Assembly (NCBI GenBank): GCA_030041305.1
Contig: JASHOC010000267.1
Span: forward strand, 1-52,125
Reading direction: 5' to 3'
Origin: Acidobacteriaceae bacterium
GTDB taxonomy: Bacteria > Acidobacteriota > Terriglobia > Terriglobales > Acidobacteriaceae
DNA: 52,125 bases
In this document: positions 1 to 8,031 of the stretch, piece by piece
Layout: every line of letters starts with the position of its first letter
How positions within the stretch are numbered: position 1 is the stretch's first letter
Program-made: the position numbers and the translations under genes
The notes under the pieces: model-generated
The model's input: the letters and a program-made list of their open reading frames with translations, nothing else
Told to the model about the DNA's origin: nothing
The model's database searches: none

Positions 1-11
1 TTTCAATCGAA

Positions 12-40
12 AGTGGCGATTCTTTGAGGGAATCGCCACT
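12..40. other. Perfect 10-bp hairpin at window edge
   Basis: The arms agtggcgatt (12-21) and aatcgccact (31-40) are perfectly complementary around a 9-nt loop. No T-tract follows on the plus strand, so it is not a canonical intrinsic terminator. It may end a gene lying left of the window or be a REP-like repeat. The stem core GTGGCG/CGCCAC also occurs inside the 118-bp repeats at 12.1, 20.8 and 43.5 kb, but the rest of the sequence does not match them. Positions 41-259 show nothing else recognisable. Confidence 0.35.
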
Positions 41-259
41 TGGGTTCCCGGGCTCCGGTGTGCAGCAGAAGGAGAAGCGCTATAGCCTGTCCCATCCGTC
101 CGCCCCGGGGCGTCATGACCGCGCCACCGCCCGTCCTGACGCCCCCCGGGCGCCCGCCACGCCCGCAAAACCTAAGCCATTCTCGGCTTCCCGCCGACTT
201 ACGCCACCACAAGGGAGGCGCATTATAGTATAGGCAAGGTATAAATGGAGGCTAAAGCA

Positions 260-2137
260 ATGATCACCCATAGGAGTCGTCGACGAGGCCTTGGATGGAC
301 CATTGCGATGAGTTGCTGCTTCCTTATGAGCTCCCTCCCGGGCCCTTCGGAGGACGTGAACAGCGAAGCTGCACAGCACTTTGCAGCAGGGCAGCAGGCA
401 CAGAATGCGGGACTGCTGGACAACGCCGCCCGGGAATACCTGAAAGTTATTCAGCTTGTTCCTGATGCCGCGGAAGCCTACGCGAGTTTGGGCTTGGTCT
501 ACAACGCCCAGGCTAAATACGCGGAGTCAGCACACGCTCTCAATAAGGCGGAAAATCTCAAGCCCGGCTTACCGGGGGTTAGTCTGTATCTGGGCATCGA
601 CTATCTTCATCAGCACGAGCCCACGCAAGCGATTCCTCATCTCCAACGATCACTTCGCGTGGAACCGAAGAACGAACAAGTCTATACCTGGCTGAGTCAA
701 GCATACAGTGACGAAGACCGACTCGATCTGGCCCTCGAATATCTCCAAAAGGCCAGCACCCTCTTCCGATCCGAGCCAACTCTCCTTCTTGATCTGGGGC
801 AGCTTTATCGCCGGGCGGCTGACGAGCAAATTGAACGCGTGCTGACGGGGGCCGCGGCGAGCCCACTGCGGCACATAGTGTACGGCGATATATACAGGGA
901 TGAGCAGATGTGGCAAAATGCGCGGGCCCACTATTTCCGGGCCCTCGAGCAAGATCCGCACTGGCATGGCGCCCATTTCGGTTTGGGAGAGATAGCTTTT
1001 CAGAACCAGGAATTTGACCTCGCTGCCCAGGAATACCAGAAAGAACTGCAAGTCGATCCAAAGTCTGCGGCCGCTATGGCAAAGCTGGCTGAGATTGCAC
1101 TGCTCAATGGGAGGCCGGGCGAATCTCTACCGCTTTTAAAGTCAGCTATCGCGATTTCTCCCGAAGAGACGGCACGCGCTTTGGGAATGCCGCAATCCTC
1201 TGTAACTGACCTATTCAAGGTGAGCAAGGGGGAAGAAGAACAGCTTCGCGCATGCCTTCCTGTTCTGACTGGCGCTCCGCCAAGCGCCGAGAGGGCCCTC
1301 GCTGTCGCACTCGTCGAACATCGACTTGGACAGGATGATTTGTCGATGCCGGAGTGGAAACAATTTGTGGAGAGCGCGCCACGACTAACATCTACCAGCC
1401 CCTATCGACGCGCAGTTATCGATTTTGATGCGGGGCGGCTGAACGCGGCGGAAGCAACCCTGAACTCCTGGCTCGGCGCCCATAACCTCGATTTTCAGGC
1501 TCGATATCTTCTAGCTCAAACCTATCATTCTCTCTCCCGTCAGGCGCTCGAAAAACTCCTGGCAACAGCTCCCGACTCCTACCCAGCGCATCAGGCGCTA
1601 GCAGAAATCTATCAGCAGATGCAGAAAAACGATCAAGCGCTCGCGGAATACGCGATCGTTGAACGAATGGCTCCGAACCTGCCGGGAATACATCTTGCAG
1701 TGGGCGGTATCCTCCTGAAGATGCATCGTCCAGACGATGCACTGCCTGCACTCGAAGAGGAATTACGCCTGAATTCCGATAGTGCAGAGGCCAACGCGGA
1801 CGTTGGCGAAATTTACCTGGAGCGAACGGATCCGGCAAAGGCAATCCCATACCTCGAGCGAGCGGTCAAAGAGGACCCGAAGCTTCAATCTGCGCATCAG
1901 CAACTCGGAAAGGCCTATTACGCGCAGAAGCAGTATACGAAAGCCATTACGCAGTTGCAGGACGTGGCGCAATATGACGTTGATGGTTCTGTGCATTTTC
2001 AGTTAGGGTTGATTTACCGCGCCATGGGGCAGAGCACGAAGGCTGGAGAGCAATTCGAGGTCAGCCGCAAACTCAAACTCGACAGTCTATCTCACTCCGA
2101 ATCGGAGATGGCGACATTTCAGAAACTATCTCAATGA
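260..2137 (+). CDS. Exported tetratricopeptide-repeat protein
   Basis: A 625-residue protein with a basic N-terminus (RSRRR) and a hydrophobic stretch that looks like a signal peptide, followed by many TPR-like helix pairs. Typical TPR spacing is seen in AYASLGLVYNAQAKY, the HGAHFGLGEIAFQNQEFDLA region and AHQQLGKAYYAQKQYTKA. TPR arrays mediate protein-protein contacts, and this one probably works in the periplasm. The ATG at 260 is preferred over 245 because an ideal GGAGG (248-252) lies 7 nt before it. The stop overlaps the start of the next TPR gene by 4 bp (ATGA), so the two are translationally coupled. No catalytic domain was found, so the specific partner is unknown. Confidence 0.85.
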   Translation: MITHRSRRRGLGWTIAMSCCFLMSSLPGPSEDVNSEAAQHFAAGQQAQNAGLLDNAAREYLKVIQLVPDAAEAYASLGLVYNAQAKYAESAHALNKAENLKPGLPGVSLYLGIDYLHQHEPTQAIPHLQRSLRVEPKNEQVYTWLSQAYSDEDRLDLALEYLQKASTLFRSEPTLLLDLGQLYRRAADEQIERVLTGAAASPLRHIVYGDIYRDEQMWQNARAHYFRALEQDPHWHGAHFGLGEIAFQNQEFDLAAQEYQKELQVDPKSAAAMAKLAEIALLNGRPGESLPLLKSAIAISPEETARALGMPQSSVTDLFKVSKGEEEQLRACLPVLTGAPPSAERALAVALVEHRLGQDDLSMPEWKQFVESAPRLTSTSPYRRAVIDFDAGRLNAAEATLNSWLGAHNLDFQARYLLAQTYHSLSRQALEKLLATAPDSYPAHQALAEIYQQMQKNDQALAEYAIVERMAPNLPGIHLAVGGILLKMHRPDDALPALEEELRLNSDSAEANADVGEIYLERTDPAKAIPYLERAVKEDPKLQSAHQQLGKAYYAQKQYTKAITQLQDVAQYDVDGSVHFQLGLIYRAMGQSTKAGEQFEVSRKLKLDSLSHSESEMATFQKLSQ

Positions 2138-3681
2138 ACCTTCCATTCCAATTCCCGTTTGTAATGCCCCTTTTGCTTGTCGCAACCATCTATGCACAGA
2201 CGGATGCATTACAGGAAGGAGTCGTCTCGTTTCGCGAGGGTCGATACGAAGAAGCATTGAGTGAGTTCCACGAGGCCCAGCGCCTGCGGCCAAACGACGC
2301 ATCGCTCGAAAACTTCATCGGTATCACAGAAACCAAACTCGGCCATATCGATGACGCAAACCGCGACTATCAAGCTTCCATCCGGCTGAATCCGCGCTAC
2401 CCGGAAGCATACAAGAATTTGGCTTTTAACTATCTGCAAGCCGGACAATATGGGCCCGCGGAAGCACAGTTGAAGTCTGCACTCGCGCTCGACGGCAGCG
2501 ACCCAGCAATTCACTACTATCTCGTCATCCTTTATCTTTCGACACAGCGCGATCGAGAAGTCGTCGCCAATGTCGATGCGGCTAAGAATCTCCTCAAATC
2601 TGACTCAGACACAGCAACATTGGCGATCGAGGCGAGTCTGCGCTCCGGAGCAATAGAGCAAGCGGAAAAGCTTGCGGATCTTATCGAGAGCGGATCCGGG
2701 TTATCGGTTAAGCAGGAATACCAACTGGCTAAAGATTTCGACGATCGGGGTCTGCTTGTCGATTCGGTCAAGCATTATCGCCGTGTGCTTCAGATGAGCC
2801 CTGATTCCTGGGAAGCCCAATATGACCTGGCAGTAACGCTCGCAAAAGCGAAGCAAACGGTTGAGGCGTTGAAATTGCTCGAGTCCATGGAAAATCAACA
2901 TAGTGGCGATGCGAAAGTATTAGCAATGATCGCTTCGGCTGCTGAGTACGCCGGGGATTCTTCACTGGCCCTGAACACATACCAGAAGGCTATTCGTGCC
3001 GACCCCGCTAATCCTGACCGATATCTGGACTGTACTCGCCTGTTGATGGATCTGAATCGGTACGACGAAGCAGCTAAAATTGCGACCCAAGGAATCCCTG
3101 AGGTCCCAGATCCGTATGCACTGAGAATCCGATTGGGCGCCATTGAAATGATGCGAGGTAGCCACGAAAAGGCAGTGGATGATTATCAACAAGCCATCGC
3201 GATGCATCCCGAAGTCGCTTTGGGCTACGTAGCGCTGGCTCAGACATATATGAAGGACGGGGATGAGCAAAGAGCAATGAAAGTGCTGACCGAAGGGCGG
3301 ACGCGTGTAGCGCCTGATTTCGCCCTCGAATATGCGTTCGGGCTCGTCTCATCCGATTTGGGCCAGCAAGAACAGGCAATCGAAGCTTTTACCCGCTCCG
3401 AACAACTTAATCCTGATATCGTAGAGCCTCATTACAAACTGGGTATGATCTATTTTCAAAACGGCCAATTGAAAAAGGCGCAGGAAGAATTCGAAAGCGT
3501 TCTTCGGATAAACGATTCTTATTCCAGCGCATATTATCAGCTTAGCCGGCTCTATGCCCGATTGGGAGATACGCAGCAGGCTCGTCGAATGGCCGAAAAA
3601 GGACAGGAACTTTTAAGGACGCAACAGGATCAGGCCATCACAGCCGAGAAATCCCGCCTGAGCTCTTTGCGGCCACAGTAA
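2134..3681 (+). CDS. Second exported TPR protein, coupled to the first
   Basis: A 515-residue protein with a clear signal peptide (MNLPFQFPFVMPLLLVATIYA, cleavage expected near residue 21) and TPR units through almost its whole length, for example ALSEFHEAQRLRPNDASLEN near the start and LGMIYFQNGQLKKAQEEFES near the end. It starts inside the stop codon of the preceding TPR gene, so the pair is probably one operon whose products act together in the periplasm. Such TPR tandems are common in acidobacteria, but nothing here gives a substrate or pathway. The region after the stop has no obvious terminator hairpin. Confidence 0.85.
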   Translation: MNLPFQFPFVMPLLLVATIYAQTDALQEGVVSFREGRYEEALSEFHEAQRLRPNDASLENFIGITETKLGHIDDANRDYQASIRLNPRYPEAYKNLAFNYLQAGQYGPAEAQLKSALALDGSDPAIHYYLVILYLSTQRDREVVANVDAAKNLLKSDSDTATLAIEASLRSGAIEQAEKLADLIESGSGLSVKQEYQLAKDFDDRGLLVDSVKHYRRVLQMSPDSWEAQYDLAVTLAKAKQTVEALKLLESMENQHSGDAKVLAMIASAAEYAGDSSLALNTYQKAIRADPANPDRYLDCTRLLMDLNRYDEAAKIATQGIPEVPDPYALRIRLGAIEMMRGSHEKAVDDYQQAIAMHPEVALGYVALAQTYMKDGDEQRAMKVLTEGRTRVAPDFALEYAFGLVSSDLGQQEQAIEAFTRSEQLNPDIVEPHYKLGMIYFQNGQLKKAQEEFESVLRINDSYSSAYYQLSRLYARLGDTQQARRMAEKGQELLRTQQDQAITAEKSRLSSLRPQ

Positions 3682-4452
3682 GAGAACGCAGTGCAGCGGC
3701 CTCAACACTTTTATGCCTTTGCGTTCAAAACGACAATCTTGACCTACTCAGGAGTCTCGCGCTTCACAAAAAAAGGTGAGACTGGCTTGTGGCGCAGACA
3801 TGCAGGCTGATGAATTAGGTGGGGGCCAGGTATTGTTCGGAACAGCGTCATATCGCTAAATGACACAGGACCGAAGGCGAGACCAAACAGACGACCGATG
3901 CGTGGCCGGAAGGTCAACAATCAAGGCGCTCATTTGTGGCCTCTAGAGCCTGTTATTAACTTTGAAGGGTGCCGCAAGCGAGCAAAATGCCGAAAATCCC
4001 AGCAAAACGCGGATTCTGGGGATGCTCGGTTCCGGCTGCGCCTACGATTTCCATTTGTCTTGTTGTACCTTCAAAAATTCCATGCTGATTCCATTGGATT
4101 TACGGGCGCAAAGTTAATAACAGGCTCTAGATTGTGGGTATGAGAATGAGGGACATTCATCCCTGCACTCCTAAGGAATTCACTGACACGGAATTGCAAT
4201 CCATAATGGCCGATAGAAAACCTGCGAAGCACGCCTAGGTGCATTGCGCTTTATGATGCTGCAGCGTGCAATGCGGACAATATTAGCGCGTTGAAGCGTT
4301 TCGCCGCGCATTCCACTTCAAATAGGATGTTGCATGTTGTGATAACTGACTGGCCCCGAGTTCCGATGGGAACATGGGCGGGGCGCGTTTCTTGACCCGA
4401 AGCGTGCAGGATGCTAGTTTTTCATCAGAAGTCTTCATAATCCGGAGTATGT
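3682..4452. other. 771-bp gap holding a MITE, no gene supported
   Basis: The only recognisable content is the 188-bp MITE at 3943-4130. An 81-codon open frame covering the MITE has no homology I recognise and is explained by the insertion. Short frames at 4140-4250 have no ribosome-binding site and no recognisable product. The promoter of the transaldolase gene should lie at the right end; CGGAG at 4442-4446 serves as its ribosome-binding site. Confidence 0.6.
3943..4130. mobile_element. 188-bp MITE with IS5-family ends
   Basis: The ends are perfect 22-bp inverted repeats: ctagagcctgttattaac at the left and its complement at the right (caaag..., 4109-4130). The same left-end sequence gagcctgttattaactttg starts the IS5-type element at 5881. 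Allowing for a TA target duplication on each side (cTA...TAg), this is a non-autonomous derivative mobilised by that transposase. The 144-bp interior does not code for anything recognisable. Confidence 0.85.
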
Positions 4453-5553
4453 ATGTCGCAGACGGCAGCTCATCTTGAATTCAAAAGCCCGCTTTTCCAA
4501 ATGACCCAGACTACACCCACCTGTCTGTGGAACGATTCCTCATCGATCGAAGAGCTGACCTATTCCATCGAACATGGGGCGGTGGGAGCCACTTGTAATC
4601 CGGTCATCGCCGTGTCTGTTCTCAAGAAGGAGATGGCGGCTTGGAAGGGCCGCATTCAGGAACTCGCAAGGACTAATCGGCTGGCGACGGAAGATGAAAT
4701 CAGCTGGAAGATCGTCGAAGAGATTTCTGCAAATGCGGCTAAGCTACTTAAGCCGATCTTCGATCGCGCGGGCGGCCGCAATGGGCGGCTTTCCATTCAG
4801 ACCGATCCCAGGAACTATCGCAATTCCGATGCGATGTTAGCTCAGGCCATTCGGTTCAACCAACTGGCGCCGAACATGATCGTAAAGATTGCCGCCACGC
4901 GCGCTGGAATTGCCGCCATTGAGGAGGCAATCTACAAGGGAATCAGCATCAATGCCACCGTCAGTTTTACGCTGCCGCAGGCCATAGCGATCGCAGAGGC
5001 TATGGAGCGCGGTATGAAGCGCAGGGAAGCCGACGGACTCGAGGTCTCGACCATGGGATCCGTTTGCACGCTGATGGTCGGACGCCTCGACGATTGGTTG
5101 AAGGTTGTATTGGAGCGGAAAGGCATTTCCATCGATCCGGGCTATCTGGAGTGGGCCGGGGTCGCAGTTTTCAAAAAGGCATATCAGATCTATCGTGAGC
5201 GCGGCTACCGGGTGCGGCTTCTTTCCGCGGCCTTCCGCAATCATATGCACTGGAGTGAATTCATCGGCGGCGATGTGGTGATCTCTCCGCCTTATGCGTG
5301 GCAGCGCCGATATAATGCGAGTGATATTGAAGTTGTCCCGCGCATCGATACTCCGGTCGACGAGAAGATTGTCTCTGCGCTACTTAGAACGTTTCCCGAC
5401 TTTGAGCGCGCCTATAAGGAGGATGGCCTGACAATTGAAGAGTTCGACACCTTTCCCTGCACGCGGAGAACTCTCCGGCAGTTCATCGCAGGCTGCGCGG
5501 AGATGAACTCAATCATTCGCGACATCATTCTTCCCAATCCCGATACGGAATAA
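4453..5553 (+). CDS. Transaldolase-family protein
   Basis: A 366-residue TIM-barrel protein of the transaldolase family, which transfers a dihydroxyacetone unit between sugar phosphates in the non-oxidative pentose phosphate pathway. Visible signatures are the strand-1 segment LWNDSSSIEEL (around residues 25-35), the ATCNPVIA motif (46-53, NPT-like), the Schiff-base lysine in NMIVKIAAT (Lys145), INATVSFT (166-173) and a following STMGSVCTLMVGR segment. It is longer than the roughly 215-residue (TalC) and 317-residue (TalB) forms and carries an extra C-terminal helical part, as in the acidobacterial/actinobacterial long forms. The WND and NPV variants differ from classical transaldolases, so the sugar substrate could differ. 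It stands alone between two insertion elements. Start ATG has CGGAG 6 nt upstream. Confidence 0.8.
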   Translation: MSQTAAHLEFKSPLFQMTQTTPTCLWNDSSSIEELTYSIEHGAVGATCNPVIAVSVLKKEMAAWKGRIQELARTNRLATEDEISWKIVEEISANAAKLLKPIFDRAGGRNGRLSIQTDPRNYRNSDAMLAQAIRFNQLAPNMIVKIAATRAGIAAIEEAIYKGISINATVSFTLPQAIAIAEAMERGMKRREADGLEVSTMGSVCTLMVGRLDDWLKVVLERKGISIDPGYLEWAGVAVFKKAYQIYRERGYRVRLLSAAFRNHMHWSEFIGGDVVISPPYAWQRRYNASDIEVVPRIDTPVDEKIVSALLRTFPDFERAYKEDGLTIEEFDTFPCTRRTLRQFIAGCAEMNSIIRDIILPNPDTE

Positions 5554-5878
5554 GCGCGGCGTTTTTTCGGCGGCGCACCATCCTTGATTCCCCCGCGAGA
5601 CCGCAATGTGGGCCCAGGGCGCCGATTGCGCCCGGTGTCCTGAGGGCCCAGTCCCCCGTCGAAGGCCCGGAGTTATTTAAATACCTAGCTCGCGCTGACT
5701 ACGCGCGCCCGCGCCACTTCGGCTATTTGCATCGCCCCTGGTCCTTCATCAAGCCATGCTACAGAGTGCCGATGCACGAGAAAAATCCTCACAATCAATT
5801 CCAATGTGGTTTTGTGACGCCCTTGAGATATACCCAAGCCCATCCCAATCCGGCCAGTATCGCAAGTTACTTATGGGC
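5554..5878. other. 325-bp gap, nothing recognised
   Basis: No coding frame, tRNA or clear terminator was found between the transaldolase stop and the left end of the IS5 element. The sequence ggcgccgattgcgcc around 5618-5633 is a modest inverted repeat that could help end the transaldolase transcript, but there is no T-tract. Confidence 0.4.
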
Positions 5879-5880
5879 TA

Positions 5881-6608
5881 GAGCCTGTTATTAACTTTGT
5901 TCCATTGTTTTCGTTTGGATAGGTGGTTGGCGGTCGGCTTGTTCATGCTGGCGGCATGGAGAAGCGGCTATCTCAGGGACGTAAGTGATGAGGAATGGGC
6001 ATTTGTGGCGCCCTACCTGACGAAGTGCAAAGAAGACGCCGAGCAGCGGGACTATCCGTTGCGGGCGGTTTTCAATGCGGTCCGTTAGGTGGTGCGGAGC
6101 GGCATTCCATGGCGTATGATGCCCAACGACCTGCCGCCGTGGAACGTGGTCTATCAGCAGCTGCGGCGCTGGATGGATGCGGGTTGTTTCCAGATGATGG
6201 TTGAGGATCTGCGCATTCTGCTGCGCGAGTTTGCCGGGCGCAAAGCACAGCCCACGGCAGGGCAATCGCATTTGAAAATGGTTTGAACCATTGGTGATAC
6301 TTTCGGGCTGAAGCGGGTCGGGAGATTCTTTGAGGAGGGTCATTGGAATGGCCGACGAAGAATCTTTGGATCAGTTTGGTTCGTGCTGGGAGGGGCTTGA
6401 GGACCCGCCCAGGCCAAGCGCGGTTTCGTCCTGCTGCCGCGCCGCTGGGTGGTGGAGCGCAGCTTTGCCTGGGCCGCGCGCTTCCGTCGCCTGGCCCGAG
6501 ACTATGAACGGCTGGTAAAGACTCTGGCCGCGCTTCATTTCCTCGCCTTCGCCTGTATCATGCTCGCCAACCTCTTCCGCTTTCTGGCCGGAAGTTAATA
6601 ACACGCTC
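5881..6608 (+). mobile_element. Degenerate IS5-family insertion sequence
   Basis: The left end gagcctgttattaactt (from 5881) and the right end aagttaataacacgctc (6592-6608) form 17-bp terminal inverted repeats with one mismatch, each bordered by TA (5879-5880 and 6609-6610), as expected for the TA-targeting branch of the IS5 family. The element is about 730 bp, shorter than a typical intact 850-900 bp member, because the centre of the transposase gene is missing. The same ends bound the MITE at 3943-4130. Confidence 0.85.
5897..6598 (+). pseudogene. IS5-family transposase, nonsense plus internal replacement
   Basis: The N-terminal part reads DVSDEEWAFVAPYLT and RSGIPWRMMPNDLPPWNVVY, typical of IS5 transposases. 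An in-frame TAG at 6086-6088 stands where family members have Trp in the FNA(L/V)RWxVRSGIPW stretch. Homology stops after GRKAQPTA (about 6255). It resumes in the same frame at about 6416 with [19 protein letters not shown] and runs to the stop at 6598. The catalytic core with the first two DDE acidic residues is therefore gone and replaced by about 160 bp of unrelated sequence. The product cannot be active. Confidence 0.85.
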
Positions 6609-6633
6609 TATCCGTAATAACACGCTCTATCCG
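6596..6633. repeat. Two 19-bp direct copies at the IS5/IS4 junction
   Basis: The 19-mer taataacacgctctatccg occurs twice head to tail (6596-6614 and 6615-6633) and contains the outer part of the IS5 right end. A third partial start (taatac) begins the IS4 remnant. This looks like slippage or an imperfect insertion at the IS end. Confidence 0.75.
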
Positions 6634-6634
6634 T

Positions 6635-7338
6635 AATACTGTTCACTTAACGAAATCGGTGGCATTCTGTTCTCTGCCGGAACAGGAGGCTGCATTTGGC
6701 GCGAACGGTTGCCGAACTCCCCGCGGGCACGCAAATTACGGATTACATCAGTCTTGGGGTCATCAGCAAGGCGTTTCCTCTGTCGGCCATCGGGCCGGTG
6801 CTGGAGAAGACGGGCACGGCCAGCCTTCGTCAGCCGGATCCGGCGGCCCATGTGGTTGTCTATTACGTCCTGGCGCTGGCACTCGTCCTGTCGACAGGTG
6901 CTGCGTTGTCTGCTGGAGGGCATTCAGTGGCTGCGCGATCCTTCGGCGCGTGTGCGGGTGGCCGGCAAGTCGGGGATCTCGCACGCGCGCACGCGGCTGG
7001 GGTGGGAGCCGTTGTGGCAGTTGCACGACGAGTTGGTTAAGCCGGTGGCGGCGCAGGGCACGAAGGGCGCCTGGCACCGGGAGTGGCGGCATGCCGTAGG
7101 CGTGGTACGGCGCAAGTTGCATGTCTACGGTGCTATTCCCCCCTCGGCAGAGGAGGACATTTCATAACGCCGTCCTCGACGAGATTCTTCAAGAACGTGT
7201 GGTTTCCAGCCGCAACCGGCGCAATCCCTGCGGCGTGAAACCCAAAATGAACAACTTCCCCCTCCGTCCCCGCCAAAGCAAACCCCTGCCCCGCATCGAC
7301 ATCAGCAAAGCAATCCGAATACTTAAGTGAATAGTATT
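6635..7338 (+). mobile_element. IS4-family remnant
   Basis: The ends aatactgttcacttaa (6635-6650) and ttaagtgaatagtatt (7323-7338) are 16-bp inverted repeats with one mismatch, enclosing a decayed IS4-type transposase gene. At about 700 bp it is roughly half of a normal IS4-family element, consistent with the internal deletion seen in the transposase. It abuts the degenerate IS5 copy, so this locus has taken several insertions. Confidence 0.75.
6696..7330 (+). pseudogene. IS4-family transposase, frameshifted and deleted
   Basis: Three frames carry consecutive pieces of one IS4-type transposase. The N-terminus (ITDYISLGVISKAFPL, from a TTG at 6696) runs to about 6895. A second frame continues with RCLLEGIQWLRDP and GKSGISHARTRLGWEPLW to about 7085, then jumps directly to the near-C-terminal HAVGVVRRKL. 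After a second frameshift near 7150 the end reads FHNAVLDEILQERVVSSRN and PRIDISKAIRILK. The DDE core between GAWHREWR and HAVGVVRRK is deleted. Inactive. Confidence 0.8.
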
Positions 7339-7352
7339 AGCTCTAGCCCGAC

Positions 7353-7790
7353 TCACTTCTCCTGAATCGACTCCAGATAGCGCGTCAGGTTCCGAATCCT
7401 GAGCGCTCTGGCTTGGTCAGACATTGACTGGTCGTCCGCTGTGCCAAGTAACGGACCCCAAATCGGCATCTGGCTCGAACCGTGAGCTGGCAGCGAAGGA
7501 CCGAATTGAAGCACGGAAACGACATGAGTGTTTGGGAATGTCCCATGATTGTTCTTGCTCAGAACGGTCAGGTCAGGTGGCGCCACTGTGAGAGCGGACG
7601 CGGTGGGCCCGTGACCCCGGCCATCGATGCCGTGGCAAGGAGCGCAATAACTTTCGAACATTTGCTTGCCGTTATCCGCCTGCGTTTTGCCGACTGGAAT
7701 CGTCACCGTCTTTGTCGATTGAGATTGTGCATGGCCCATGCTCACAGCGATTGCCGCAACCATAGCAGCAAACAAAAAACGTTTGAACAT
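7353..7790 (-). CDS. Exported monohaem cytochrome c
   Basis: A 145-residue class I-type cytochrome c for periplasmic electron transfer. Residues 1-21 form a signal peptide (MFKRFLFAAMVAAIAVSMGHA). The haem motif CAPCH covers residues 49-53, and the probable axial methionine is Met108 in SSQMPIWGP. The ATG at 7790 is chosen because GGAGGG lies 5 nt upstream; an ATG 30 bp further upstream lacks this. It lies about 240 bp downstream of the desaturase-reductase fusion on the same strand, but the gap makes co-transcription uncertain. The redox partner is unknown. Confidence 0.85.
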   Translation of the reverse strand: MFKRFLFAAMVAAIAVSMGHAQSQSTKTVTIPVGKTQADNGKQMFESYCAPCHGIDGRGHGPTASALTVAPPDLTVLSKNNHGTFPNTHVVSVLQFGPSLPAHGSSQMPIWGPLLGTADDQSMSDQARALRIRNLTRYLESIQEK

Positions 7791-8031
7791 AGATCCCTCC
7801 ATTCTGCAACTGAAATCCATACGAATACTATGGGTCTATTGGAGGCTCATGCTATGTGATCTAACACACATGAGGCGGTGACCTAAAACACCTTAAGGTC
7901 GGGCGATCAATCAAGTGCGGCTCCTCGAGGATCCGTCGCTAATCGCTTCAGGCTTTTTTGCTGGCGGTATTTCGATGCGGGTGGATAACCGCCAAGAGCT
8001 TCATCGCTGTTCCTGGTGCTTGCGAGCGATT

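Noticed and set aside
3898..4143. 81-codon open frame over the MITE
   Set aside because: Consists of MITE sequence including both inverted ends; no ribosome-binding site or family.
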